Assembly: GCF_900155915.1 (NCBI RefSeq)
Contig: NZ_FTPO01000002.1
Location: forward strand, 186,001-250,000
Direction of reading: 5' to 3'
Source of the DNA: Microbacterium sp. RU33B
GTDB lineage: Bacteria; Actinomycetota; Actinomycetes; Actinomycetales; Microbacteriaceae
DNA: 64,000 bases
Shown here: in pieces, positions 15,040-22,668 of the stretch
Position numbering within the stretch: the stretch's first letter is position 1
Layout: each line of letters opens with the position of its first letter
The notes under the pieces: generated by a model
What the model saw: the letters and a program-made list of their open reading frames with translations, nothing else
What the model was told of the DNA's origin: nothing
Database searches by the model: none
Position numbers and translations under genes: made by a program

Positions 15040-15687
15040 GTGACCGCGTTCCCCCATGCCCTCGACCATGTCGTTCTCGCCGCTCCCTCGCTCGACGATG
15101 CGGTGGCGCTCGTCGAGGAGCGCACGGGCGTCCGAGCCAAGCCCGGCGGACGCCATCCCACCGGGACCGCGAACGCCCTCGTCGCCTTCACCGTCGGCGG
15201 GGAGCGCTCGCGCCACTATCTCGAACTGATCGGGCCGGATGCCGCATCCGGCGTCGCTCAGGCCGACGTCGAGACGTTCGGCATCCGCCACCTCACCGCG
15301 CCTCGGGTCGTCGCCTACGCGCTGCACCCCGACGACATCGACGTGCACGCCGCTGCGGCGAAGGCGGCGGGCTTCGACCTGGGGGATGTGAGCCCGTACT
15401 CGCGCACGACGCCGACCGGCGATCTCCTCGAGTGGCGGCTCACTCTTCCGCCGTCGGGTCAGTCCCCGGAGATCCCGTTCCTCATCGATTGGGGTTCGAC
15501 GCCGCACCCGGCTCTGCAGGACCTGCCGTTGCTCGAGCTCGAGCGCTTCACGATCCGGCATCCGGACCCGGAGCACGTGCGCACTCTGCTCGCGGCGGTC
15601 GGCGCCGAGATCGTCGTCGAACAGGATGATGAGCCCGGGCTCGAGCTGATCGTCTCCGGTCCGCGCGGCCACGTCGCCTTCCGCTGA
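15040..15687 (+). CDS. VOC-family (glyoxalase-like) protein
   Basis: 215 aa from GTG. LDHVVLAAPSLDDAVALVEERTGVRAKPGGRHPTGTAN at the start and HYLELIGPD are the glyoxalase-like domain signature; a second half (ERFTIRHPDPEHVRTLLAAVG) repeats the fold. Substrate unknown. Confidence 0.88.
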   Translation: MTAFPHALDHVVLAAPSLDDAVALVEERTGVRAKPGGRHPTGTANALVAFTVGGERSRHYLELIGPDAASGVAQADVETFGIRHLTAPRVVAYALHPDDIDVHAAAAKAAGFDLGDVSPYSRTTPTGDLLEWRLTLPPSGQSPEIPFLIDWGSTPHPALQDLPLLELERFTIRHPDPEHVRTLLAAVGAEIVVEQDDEPGLELIVSGPRGHVAFR

Positions 15688-15695
15688 CCGCACGA

Positions 15696-15732
15696 CGAAG
15701 CGGCCGGGGCCCGTGGGGCTCCGGCCGCTTCG
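15696..15732. terminator. Bidirectional terminator between convergent genes
   Basis: Twelve-bp perfect inverted repeat CGAAGCGGCCGG/CCGGCCGCTTCG with a 13-nt loop between the VOC gene (plus) and the DUF5684 gene (minus). Confidence 0.75.
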
Positions 15733-15739
15733 AGCGGGA

Positions 15740-16144
15740 TCACGCGGTGACGCGGGCCTTGTCGTACTGTGCCGAGCCGTAGCCCAGGATGAGGAATCCG
15801 ATCGCGGAGAAGAGCCACAGCAGGAAGACCGAGAACACGGCGCCCTGACCGAAGCCCTTGCCGATGCGCAGGGAGACGATGATGTGGAACACGATGTTGA
15901 CGATCGGGATGAGGTACAGCAGTCCCATCCACGCCGAGAAGCCCGCGATCTTCACGAGGACGAACATGTTCACGATGGGGATGATGGCGAGCCATCCGGG
16001 GTAGCCGGCCTTGGAGAAGACCTTCCACAGTGCGATGACGAGGATGACGTACCAGATGAGGGCGAAGACGCCCGAGACGGACTGGAGGGCGGTGACGTCG
16101 GTCTGCGACGTGATGGAGGTGAGTGCGTTCACGCCCCACAGCAT
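15740..16144 (-). CDS. DUF5684-type small membrane protein
   Basis: 134 aa with four hydrophobic segments, including WYVILVIALWKVFSKAGYPGWLAIIPIVNMFVLVKIAG and LIPIVNIVFHIIVSLRIGKGFGQG, the repeated IPIVN pattern characteristic of DUF5684. Possibly a signal-peptidase-associated or envelope protein; function unknown. Confidence 0.85.
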   Translation of the reverse strand: MLWGVNALTSITSQTDVTALQSVSGVFALIWYVILVIALWKVFSKAGYPGWLAIIPIVNMFVLVKIAGFSAWMGLLYLIPIVNIVFHIIVSLRIGKGFGQGAVFSVFLLWLFSAIGFLILGYGSAQYDKARVTA

Positions 16145-16156
16145 AGGGGCCGGGTG

Positions 16157-16522
16157 CTACGGCGCGATGACGAGATCGGCGATCACACCATTCTTGGTGG
16201 CGAACCGGTACCGCAGATCTGCCACACCTCCCGGGAAGTTCCCCTCGAGGCGCGCCCACACGACCCACCGACCGTCCTCCTCAGCGCTCTGCCCGAGCAT
16301 GGTCGTGGTGTACGTGTACGCCGACGCGGCCTTGCCGAGCCATCCGCCGATCGCCTCGAGCCCGAGGTACTCGATGCCTTCGTCGACGACGCGCCCGTCA
16401 GACGCGAACAGATCGGCGATGTCGCGCCTGCTCTCCGGGTCGGTGTGATCCTCGAGGAAGCGGACGACGACCGGAGGGAGATCATCGGGGGCGTAGGCGG
16501 TGTCATTGTTCGTGTCGGTCAT
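16157..16522 (-). CDS. NTF2-like/SnoaL-like protein
   Basis: 121 aa with an NTF2-like pattern: helix VVVRFLEDHTDPESRRDIADLFASDGRVVDEG, IGGWLGKAAS, then WVVWARLEGNFPGGVADLRYRFATKNGVIADLVI. GAAGGAGA precedes the ATG. Divergent from the GntR gene at 16691, so it may be the regulator's target. Confidence 0.85.
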   Translation of the reverse strand: MTDTNNDTAYAPDDLPPVVVRFLEDHTDPESRRDIADLFASDGRVVDEGIEYLGLEAIGGWLGKAASAYTYTTTMLGQSAEEDGRWVVWARLEGNFPGGVADLRYRFATKNGVIADLVIAP

Positions 16523-16678
16523 GGGATGTCTCCTTCAGGACGCGCGGCTGCCACAGCCCCCGCCCGCGCGGGGCTGAGGCTCTCGCCGGTGGAACCCGGC
16601 GTCTGAGGCACAACACCGCGCGTGCTCCGATCCATGCCCCCCGTGCGCGGATGATTTGCCAGGCCCGGCGGCGTGTGC

Positions 16679-16690
16679 GCAACATATTGC
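16679..16690. promoter_or_regulatory. Candidate GntR operator
   Basis: GCAA-CATA-TTGC inverted repeat directly before the regulator's ATG in the region shared with the divergent NTF2-like gene. Placement suits autorepression. Confidence 0.35.
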
Positions 16691-17341
16691 ATGCCCATCC
16701 CCCACGGATCCGCCGGCGTCGACCGCTCGCTCCTGCGCGACGACGTGTTCCGGCGCCTCCGTGACGCGATCGTCGACGGCACCTTCCAGCCCGGCGAGCA
16801 GCTCAAGGACGGCGACCTCGCGGAGTGGCTGGGCGTCAGCCGCACGCCGATCCGCGAAGCGCTGCTGCGCCTCGGCACCAGCGGACTCGTGGTGGCCGTG
16901 CCGGGCCGATCGACGACGGTGACCGCGATCGATGCCCAGGCGGCAGCCGACGCACGCGACGTGATCGGGGCGATGCACGCGATGACCGTGCGGCAGATGG
17001 CGGGGAGCCTCGGCGACGACGACCTCGAGCGGATGAGGGACGCGAATCGGCGCTTCGCGGCTGCCGTCGACGCCGGCGACATCGACGCGGCGCTCGACGC
17101 CGACGAAGAGCTGCACCGCATCCCGGTCGAAGCCCTCGGAAACAAGGCAGTGGAGTCGGTGCTCGAGCACTTCGACCCGCTCGTGCGTCGAGCCGAACGG
17201 CAGCGCTTCACCCGCTACGGGCAATCGTCCGTGGCGGCGCACGATCAGCTCATCGACCTCCTGGCCGGGGGCGACGCCGAGAGCGCCTCGATCGTCGCCT
17301 TCGACATCTGGCACCGTCTGGAGACCGACGCGGAGGAGTGA
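16691..17341 (+). CDS. GntR/FadR-family transcriptional regulator
   Basis: 216 aa. Winged helix at ~12-75 (LLRDDVFRRLRDAIVDGTFQPGEQLKDGDLAEWLGVSRTPIREALLRL) and a FadR/FCD-type helical C-terminal domain (DARDVIGAMHAMTVRQMAG, DADEELHRIPVEALGNKAV, VAAHDQLIDLLAGGDAESA) with His residues able to bind a metal. The start could be six codons earlier at 16673. Likely controls itself and the divergent gene. Confidence 0.9.
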   Translation: MPIPHGSAGVDRSLLRDDVFRRLRDAIVDGTFQPGEQLKDGDLAEWLGVSRTPIREALLRLGTSGLVVAVPGRSTTVTAIDAQAAADARDVIGAMHAMTVRQMAGSLGDDDLERMRDANRRFAAAVDAGDIDAALDADEELHRIPVEALGNKAVESVLEHFDPLVRRAERQRFTRYGQSSVAAHDQLIDLLAGGDAESASIVAFDIWHRLETDAEE

Positions 17342-17365
17342 CGGTGCCGGCATTCTGATAGTCAG

Positions 17366-17394
17366 TTGCACTGTATATCGTCGGGCTGTACAGT
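17366..17394 (+). promoter_or_regulatory. PadR promoter with overlapping operator
   Basis: TTGCAC (17366-17371) and TACAGT (17389-17394) are 17 nt apart. The inverted repeat ACTGTATA-N9-TGTACAGT (17370-17394) covers both elements, so binding of a PadR dimer would block the promoter. AGGAGG follows 6 nt before the ATG. Confidence 0.6.
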
Positions 17395-17415
17395 CATACT
17401 GAACAGGAGGTCGCG

Positions 17416-17742
17416 ATGAACCGCAATCCGCAGCTGCCGCTCACCGAGACGGTCTACTACATCCTGCTCGCGCTGATCGAGCCCGCTCACGGCTACGTCA
17501 TCATGTCGCGCGTCGAGGCCATGAGCGACGGAGCCGTGCGCCTGGCCCCGGGCACGCTGTACGGCGCACTCGAGAACCTCGTGAAGCAGCGCCTGATCGT
17601 GCGGGTGGAGAGTCCCGACCCGCGTCGGAAGGTGTACGTCATCACGCAGGAGGGGTACGCGACCCTCGCGCAGGACGCCGAACGGATGTCGCACATGGTG
17701 CGCATCTTCGAACAGACCCGAGGGGGTGCTCAGCACTCATGA
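17416..17742 (+). CDS. PadR-family transcriptional regulator
   Basis: 108 aa: typical PadR winged helix (PLTETVYYILLALIEPAHGYVIMSRVE, APGTLYGALENLVKQRLIV, RRKVYVITQEGYATLAQDA). Overlaps the DUF2812 gene as ATGA; PadR/DUF2812 pairs are common in Gram-positives and the regulator normally represses the pair. Confidence 0.94.
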   Translation: MNRNPQLPLTETVYYILLALIEPAHGYVIMSRVEAMSDGAVRLAPGTLYGALENLVKQRLIVRVESPDPRRKVYVITQEGYATLAQDAERMSHMVRIFEQTRGGAQHS

Positions 17743-18341
17743 AGACCTTCAAGATGTTCGTCGACTTCGACAAGGAAGAAGCGTGGCTGAACCGCAAGGC
17801 CGCGGAGGGATGGGGTCTCGTCGGCGCCGGATTCCTGTACACGTTCGCCCCGATCGCTCCCGGTTCGGCCGTCGTGCGGGTCGACTACCGCCCCTCGATG
17901 AGCGCCGGCGATTTCGACGACTACCGGAACCTCTTCTGGGATGCCGGCTGGCGCCACGTCGCCGGATCGCGGTGGAGCGGCGCACAGTACTTCGCGTCGA
18001 TCACGCGCGATGCGGACGCCGACATCTTCTCCGACCCGGCATCGAAGGCTCAGCGCTATCAGCGCGCGATGACGATGACCTCGGCGCTGCTCCTGCCGTT
18101 CTTCGTGATCACGGTCGCACTCTGGCCCCAGGGACTGCTGTCGCCGGACCTGTACCTCACTCCCGGACTGTGGGAGATGGAGGGGTGGCAGTTCGTGCGA
18201 GCGTTCGCCTTCGAGACGCCGTTCATGCTTCTCCGCATCGCCGGACCCGTCGTGCTGATCGGGGCGTGCGTCGCGTTCGCCGTGCAGATCGTCTACCAGT
18301 GGGTCCTCTACCGGCGGGCTCTCTCACCGACCAGGGTCTGA
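17739..18341 (+). CDS. DUF2812 membrane protein
   Basis: 200 aa. Soluble DUF2812 part at ~1-105 (FVDFDKEEAWLNRKAAEGWGLV, DYRPSMSAGDFDDYRNLFWDAGWRHV), then two transmembrane segments (~110-130, ~165-190). Function unknown; coupled to PadR. Its 3' end overlaps the convergent MFS gene by 18 nt. Confidence 0.88.
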   Translation: MKTFKMFVDFDKEEAWLNRKAAEGWGLVGAGFLYTFAPIAPGSAVVRVDYRPSMSAGDFDDYRNLFWDAGWRHVAGSRWSGAQYFASITRDADADIFSDPASKAQRYQRAMTMTSALLLPFFVITVALWPQGLLSPDLYLTPGLWEMEGWQFVRAFAFETPFMLLRIAGPVVLIGACVAFAVQIVYQWVLYRRALSPTRV

Positions 18342-19571
18342 CCCAAGTCCGGCATCGGCTCGCTGACCGGCGCCCAGACGATCGAACGTCGAGGCGAGGA
18401 CGGCGGCGAGAACGAGGCCGACGCCGAGCCAGACCGGCATCCGGATCGCTCCTTCGACGAGCGCTCCGGATGCCGCGACCCCGGCAGAGCCCGCGGTGAT
18501 CTTGAGCGCCCCCACCCAGACGAAGACCTGCGCCCGCGCCTCGAGCGGCGAGTACTCGCTGCGGGCCGCGAGCGTCGCCGCGAAGAAGAACGAGTTGAGC
18601 ATGCCGGCAACGGCATACGCCGCGATCATCCAGCCGATCGAGGCGGCCAGAGCGACTCCCGCGAGGGCCAGCGCGACGCACAGAGCGAGCCGGCTCATCA
18701 GCGGATCGGCGTCGGCGCGGGAGGGGCGCACCATCACGCCGACCGAAGCCACGAGCCCACCCAGCCCGTAGGCCGCCGTGAGCGCTCCGGCCGTCGCGGC
18801 GGGCGCCCCGAGGCTCGGCGCGACCACGACGGCGGTCACCGGAAGCGCAGCGACGGCGAGCGCGACGGTCACCGTGAGGTACAGCGTCCGGCGCAGGGGC
18901 CCGCTGCTCAGCATGATCCCCAGGGTGCGCAGCGGTCTCGGCACGTCTCCCGCACCGGCCGGCGGCGAGGTCGGGAGGATCCGCACGAGCGCCGCGGCGG
19001 CGAACGTCATCACCGCGAGCACGAGAGCGGCCGTCGTGGGCGAGATCCACACCGAGACCGCCGCCACGATGCTCGGGCCGATCGTGCCGCCGAGCCCGTA
19101 GGTGGCGACATCCCAGCCCTGCGCTCGTCGCTGGCGCACGAGATCAGGGCCCGCGATCGCCGGCAGGCGACTCGAGATCCCCCCGGTGAGCAGCGGACCG
19201 ACGAGCCCCGACGCGACCAGCAGCAGAGCCGTGACCCCCGTCCACACCCACGGGAACAGCAGCACGGCTGCGGCCAGCGTCGCTCCGTGCACCATGCACG
19301 CGACGGCGATCACCGTGCGCCCGTCGCGGGCCGTGTCGAGTCGGCGCGCGACGAAGGGGCCGAGCAGGTGCGGCGCCGTGATGCTCGCCCCGAGCAGGCC
19401 CGCCTCCCAGCCCGCACCGCCCGCCGTGGTGACGAGCAGCACGATCGCGACCACCCCGCCGCCATCGGCGGTGCGGGCGAGCGTCGCGGCGGCGACGTAC
19501 CGGGCGAGGCCGCCGGCGGTGCGCGTCCCGCGCGCGCCTGCGAGGTCGTCCGTCTGGAGCCCGCCGGTCAC
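18324..19571 (-). CDS. MFS transporter of a MocR/DapA-like operon
   Basis: 415 aa, about 12 hydrophobic segments, with an MFS-like loop ARRLDTARDGRTVIA after the second helix pair. The GTG start overlaps the DapA-like stop (GTGA), so translation is coupled; the open frame upstream is the DapA-like gene's shadow. Probably exports or imports the compound handled by the two enzymes upstream. Confidence 0.82.
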   Translation of the reverse strand: MTGGLQTDDLAGARGTRTAGGLARYVAAATLARTADGGGVVAIVLLVTTAGGAGWEAGLLGASITAPHLLGPFVARRLDTARDGRTVIAVACMVHGATLAAAVLLFPWVWTGVTALLLVASGLVGPLLTGGISSRLPAIAGPDLVRQRRAQGWDVATYGLGGTIGPSIVAAVSVWISPTTAALVLAVMTFAAAALVRILPTSPPAGAGDVPRPLRTLGIMLSSGPLRRTLYLTVTVALAVAALPVTAVVVAPSLGAPAATAGALTAAYGLGGLVASVGVMVRPSRADADPLMSRLALCVALALAGVALAASIGWMIAAYAVAGMLNSFFFAATLAARSEYSPLEARAQVFVWVGALKITAGSAGVAASGALVEGAIRMPVWLGVGLVLAAVLASTFDRLGAGQRADAGLGSDPGR

Positions 19572-20470
19572 GACGGAAGGAGGCCGAGGTCTCTCACGAC
19601 CCGGCCCACACGCTCTCGCGCCGCCGCGTCGAGCCCCCGGAGAGGACGCGGGATGCTGTCGGGCTGCACGAGGCCCGCCATCTCGGCGATCGCGGCGATC
19701 ACCCGGAAGCTGCCGCCGAACTCGGCGAACAGCTCCCACAGCGGCTGAAGCCGGTCGGACGCGGCGACGGCGGCCGCGGCATCCCCCGAGCGGGCCGCCC
19801 GCGTGAGCGCCACCGCCGGCCCCGGCAGCGTCCCCGCGATCACCGAATACCAGGCGTCGCAGCCCGCGTTCAGTCCGGTCGCCGCCGACGCATCGCCCGA
19901 CACGCCGATCGTCACGCCGGGCGGCACCGCGTCGCGGATGCCGTCCACCCGAGCCCGCGCGGCATCCGGATCCGCCGGGACCCCCGGGATCTTGATCGAC
20001 GCGACGCCCGTCAGCTGGGCGATGCGGGCGTAGAGCGCATCGGTGAAGTCGAACCGGGTCGTCGCGGGGTTGTCGTAGACGATGACCGGCACCTCGACGG
20101 CGGCGGTCAGCTCGTCGAACAGCCCGAACACGTCGTCGTCGGTGAGCGGCTGGTATGACACGGGGGCGACGAGCACCGCGGCGGCACCGGCATCCTGCGC
20201 ATCGCGCGCCAGAGCCAGCACGTGCGATGTCCGCAGCGCCCCGACTCCGACGAAGACCGGTGTGGATCCGGCGTGCGCCAGCGCGAGACGCGCGACCCGG
20301 CGGCGCTCGTCGGCGGTGAGGTACGCGTACGAACCCGTCGAGCCGAGTGCGGTGATCGAGTCGACGCCGGCAGCCGCCGCTCGTTCGACGAGCCCGGCGA
20401 AGGCGCGCTCGTCGACGCGGTCGTCGTGCAGCGGCGTGAGGGGGAAGGCACTGAGGCCGGTGATGGTCAT
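19568..20470 (-). CDS. Dihydrodipicolinate synthase/N-acetylneuraminate lyase family aldolase
   Basis: 300 aa, DapA superfamily. LSAFPLTPLHDDRVDERAFAGLVERAAAAGVDSITALGSTGSYAYL has the family's TxxGSTG-like pyruvate-binding segment; Y132 (VIVYDNP) and Schiff-base K160 (ASIKIPG) are present, so it should be catalytic. Proper lysine-pathway dapA is usually linked to dapB, so this is more likely a catabolic lyase. ATGA overlap with the MocR gene. Confidence 0.87.
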   Translation of the reverse strand: MTITGLSAFPLTPLHDDRVDERAFAGLVERAAAAGVDSITALGSTGSYAYLTADERRRVARLALAHAGSTPVFVGVGALRTSHVLALARDAQDAGAAAVLVAPVSYQPLTDDDVFGLFDELTAAVEVPVIVYDNPATTRFDFTDALYARIAQLTGVASIKIPGVPADPDAARARVDGIRDAVPPGVTIGVSGDASAATGLNAGCDAWYSVIAGTLPGPAVALTRAARSGDAAAAVAASDRLQPLWELFAEFGGSFRVIAAIAEMAGLVQPDSIPRPLRGLDAAARERVGRVVRDLGLLPS

Positions 20471-21771
20471 GGGGTCTCCGTTCCGAAGAGGAGCTCGGCG
20501 AGGTCGCCGGCGAACGAGGTGGCGTGCTCGGGCACGAGGGTCGCGGTCGTGACGCGGAGGGCGGGAGGAGGATCGGATGCCACGGCGAAGTCCGCGCCGC
20601 CGCGCACGAGCCATCCCCGCCGGTGGAGCGCCTCCACCACAGCCTGCTCGGGCCGATCGAGCGGGATCCACAGATTGAGGCCGTCGGCCGGGGGAAGGAA
20701 GGGGATGCCGCGCGCGGCGAGTGCGTCGGCGAGGGCCGCGCCCCGGCGGCGATACGCCCGACGCGCCGTGGCCAGCAGCTCCCGGGTCGCGGGATCTCCG
20801 AGCATCCCCGCCACGATGCGCTGGAGGATCGTGCTGACCCACACCGCACCGCCGAGCCGCGCCTCCAGGCGCGCCTCGGTGCCGGGATCGCAGTGCACGA
20901 CGGCGAGCCGCAGATCGGGCCCGAGGAACTTCGACACCGACCGCACGAGCGCCCAGCGCTGGGAATCCGGCGGGGTGGCGCGCGCGTACGCCGAGTCGGC
21001 GATGGCGGAGAAGTGGTCGTCTTCGATCACGAGCACCGACGGATGGCGAGCCAGCACCTCGCGCAGCATCCCCGCGCGGCGCGGGGTGATCGTGGCCCCG
21101 GTGGGGTTGTGCGCGCGGGGCGTCAGCACGACCGCGCGCGCGCCGGCGACCAGCGCCGCCTCGAGCTCGTCGGGGAGCACGCCCTCGGCATCCATCCCCA
21201 TCGGAAGCGCCGCGAATCCGTTCGCGTGCAGCACCCCCGCGCTCGAGAGGAAGCAGGGATCCTCGACGGCGACACCGTCGCCGCGCACGAGGTGCGCTGT
21301 GAGCAGGCGCTCGACGGCGTCGATCGCTCCCGCCGTGATGACGACGGACGCGGATGCCGGAACGTCTCCCCCGGCGCGGGCCTGCGCCCACGCCACGAGT
21401 GCGTCCTCGACGACGCGGTCGCCGTACACGAGGGGCTCGTAGCCGAGGAGGGCGGCGCCGATGCCCGGAAGCAGGGCGGGATCGGGGTTGCCGGCCGCGA
21501 GATTGACCACTCCGGCGGCGGACTCCATGCCCTCGCGGGGAGCGAACTCCCGGGCGCGGACGATGGTTCCTGCGCGTCCGCGTGCGGACACGACGCCGGA
21601 TGCCGCGAGGTGGGCGTACGCGGCGGCGACCGTGTTGCGGTTCACGCCGAGATCGGCGGCGAGCGCGCGGATCGTCGGCAGAGGAGATCCGACGTCGAGC
21701 GCGCCGGAATCGACCTGGTCGCGGATCGACGTCGCGATGTCGGCGGCGGTGGCTCCCGTGATGCTGCTCAC
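20467..21771 (-). CDS. MocR-type (GntR-aminotransferase) regulator
   Basis: 434 aa. N-terminal GntR winged helix (~1-75: SIRDQVDSGALDVGSPLPTIRALAADLGVNRNTVAAAYAHLA) fused to a fold-type I aminotransferase domain with NLAAGNPDP, RAHNPTG, EDDHFSAI and the PLP lysine in SVSKFLGPDLR. MocR proteins sense PLP-linked amino compounds and control neighbouring genes; it heads the operon with the aldolase and MFS genes and probably activates it. Confidence 0.92.
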   Translation of the reverse strand: MSSITGATAADIATSIRDQVDSGALDVGSPLPTIRALAADLGVNRNTVAAAYAHLAASGVVSARGRAGTIVRAREFAPREGMESAAGVVNLAAGNPDPALLPGIGAALLGYEPLVYGDRVVEDALVAWAQARAGGDVPASASVVITAGAIDAVERLLTAHLVRGDGVAVEDPCFLSSAGVLHANGFAALPMGMDAEGVLPDELEAALVAGARAVVLTPRAHNPTGATITPRRAGMLREVLARHPSVLVIEDDHFSAIADSAYARATPPDSQRWALVRSVSKFLGPDLRLAVVHCDPGTEARLEARLGGAVWVSTILQRIVAGMLGDPATRELLATARRAYRRRGAALADALAARGIPFLPPADGLNLWIPLDRPEQAVVEALHRRGWLVRGGADFAVASDPPPALRVTTATLVPEHATSFAGDLAELLFGTETP

Positions 21772-21840
21772 GCCGACACGGTATCGCGGGTTGTCCTATG
21801 ACAAACAGATACGTCTGCTCTCCATCCGGTTCACGGCGAT

Positions 21841-21866
21841 CGTTGAGCTCGCAGGCTTGTCGAAAC
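21841..21866. repeat. REP-like palindromic element
   Basis: CGTTGAGCTCGCAGGCTTGTCGAAAC has the GTTGAGC..GTCGAAAC form of interspersed repeats common in Microbacteriaceae genomes (recalled, not searched). It lies between the divergent MocR and DUF2975 genes. Confidence 0.45.
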
Positions 21867-21884
21867 TCGGTAGGTATGTATTGT

Positions 21885-21915
21885 TTATCGATAGACACTG
21901 ACCGCTTATCGATAG
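21885..21915. promoter_or_regulatory. Twin TATCGATA operators before the DUF2975 operon
   Basis: Two copies of TTATCGATAG (21885-21894 and 21906-21915), each with the palindrome TATCGATA, spaced exactly 21 nt, i.e. two helical turns. They are 11 nt upstream of the DUF2975 ATG and just after a TTGTCG-16-TATTGT promoter candidate. Probable binding sites of the Xre-type protein at 22402. Confidence 0.6.
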
Positions 21916-21925
21916 GCGCTGCCCC

Positions 21926-22402
21926 ATGAACCGCACGACGATCGTCGTCCTGAAGACGCTCATCGCGATCCTTCTCGCCCTCCTGCTGTTCTGCCAGGTC
22001 GTCGTGATCCCGCAGACCGTCGCCGGCCTCGCCACGGTCTACCCCGAGTTCTCGCAGCTCGTCGCCCCGGGGATCCTCGTGGGCGGCGTGTTCGCCCTGT
22101 GCGCCCAGGTGCTGCTCGTATGCGTGTGGCGCCTCGTGACCCTCGTGCGCGTCGACAGCATCTTCAGCGAGCGCGCGTTCATCTGGGTGGATGTCGCACT
22201 CGGCGCCGTGGCTCTCGCCACCGTGCTCGTGGTCGTGGCCCTCGTCGTTCTGATGAGCGCCGGCGCGAGTCCGCCGTCGATCTCGCTGCTGTGCCTCATC
22301 GGCGCCATCGTCGGCGCGGGCCTCTCGTTGCTGCTCGTGGTGCTGCGTGGCCTCCTGCGCAAGGCATCTCAGCTCGAGCGCGACCTCTCCGAGGTGGTCT
22401 GA
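21926..22402 (+). CDS. DUF2975 membrane protein
   Basis: 158 aa with four transmembrane segments (~8-30, ~45-70, ~90-115, ~120-145), the usual size and layout of DUF2975. Overlaps the Xre-family gene by one base (TGATG). DUF2975 proteins are regularly paired with a small YozG-like repressor; function unknown. No ribosome binding site is seen. Confidence 0.87.
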   Translation: MNRTTIVVLKTLIAILLALLLFCQVVVIPQTVAGLATVYPEFSQLVAPGILVGGVFALCAQVLLVCVWRLVTLVRVDSIFSERAFIWVDVALGAVALATVLVVVALVVLMSAGASPPSISLLCLIGAIVGAGLSLLLVVLRGLLRKASQLERDLSEVV

Positions 22403-22668
22403 TGCCCATCATCATCAACCTCGACGTCGAGCTCGCGAAGAAGAAGATGTCGGTGAACGACTTCGCCGCCGCGATCGACATCACGCCCGTCAACGTGTCG
22501 GTGCTCAAGAACGGCCGGGCGAAGGCCATCCGCTTCTCCACCCTCGACGCGATCTGCCGGGTGCTGGAGTGCCAGCCCGGCGACATCCTCGTGTGGGTCC
22601 CCGAAGCGGATGCCGAGGGACTCGGAACGATCGACGCCCGACCGGCCGACACGGGGGCCGGCGCATGA
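22402..22668 (+). CDS. YozG-like Xre-family repressor
   Basis: 88 aa helix-turn-helix protein: MPIIINLDVELAKKKMSVND, then IDITPVNVSVLKNGRAKAIRFSTLDAICRVLECQPGDILVW, the compact YozG pattern. The C-terminal ~18 residues are a disordered tail. Likely binds the TATCGATA pair upstream of the operon. Confidence 0.9.
   Translation: MPIIINLDVELAKKKMSVNDFAAAIDITPVNVSVLKNGRAKAIRFSTLDAICRVLECQPGDILVWVPEADAEGLGTIDARPADTGAGA

Noticed and set aside
18324..20849. An 841-residue protein including the MFS transporter
   Set aside because: The first half is a shadow of the MocR and DapA-like genes; the transporter has its own coupled GTG at 19571.
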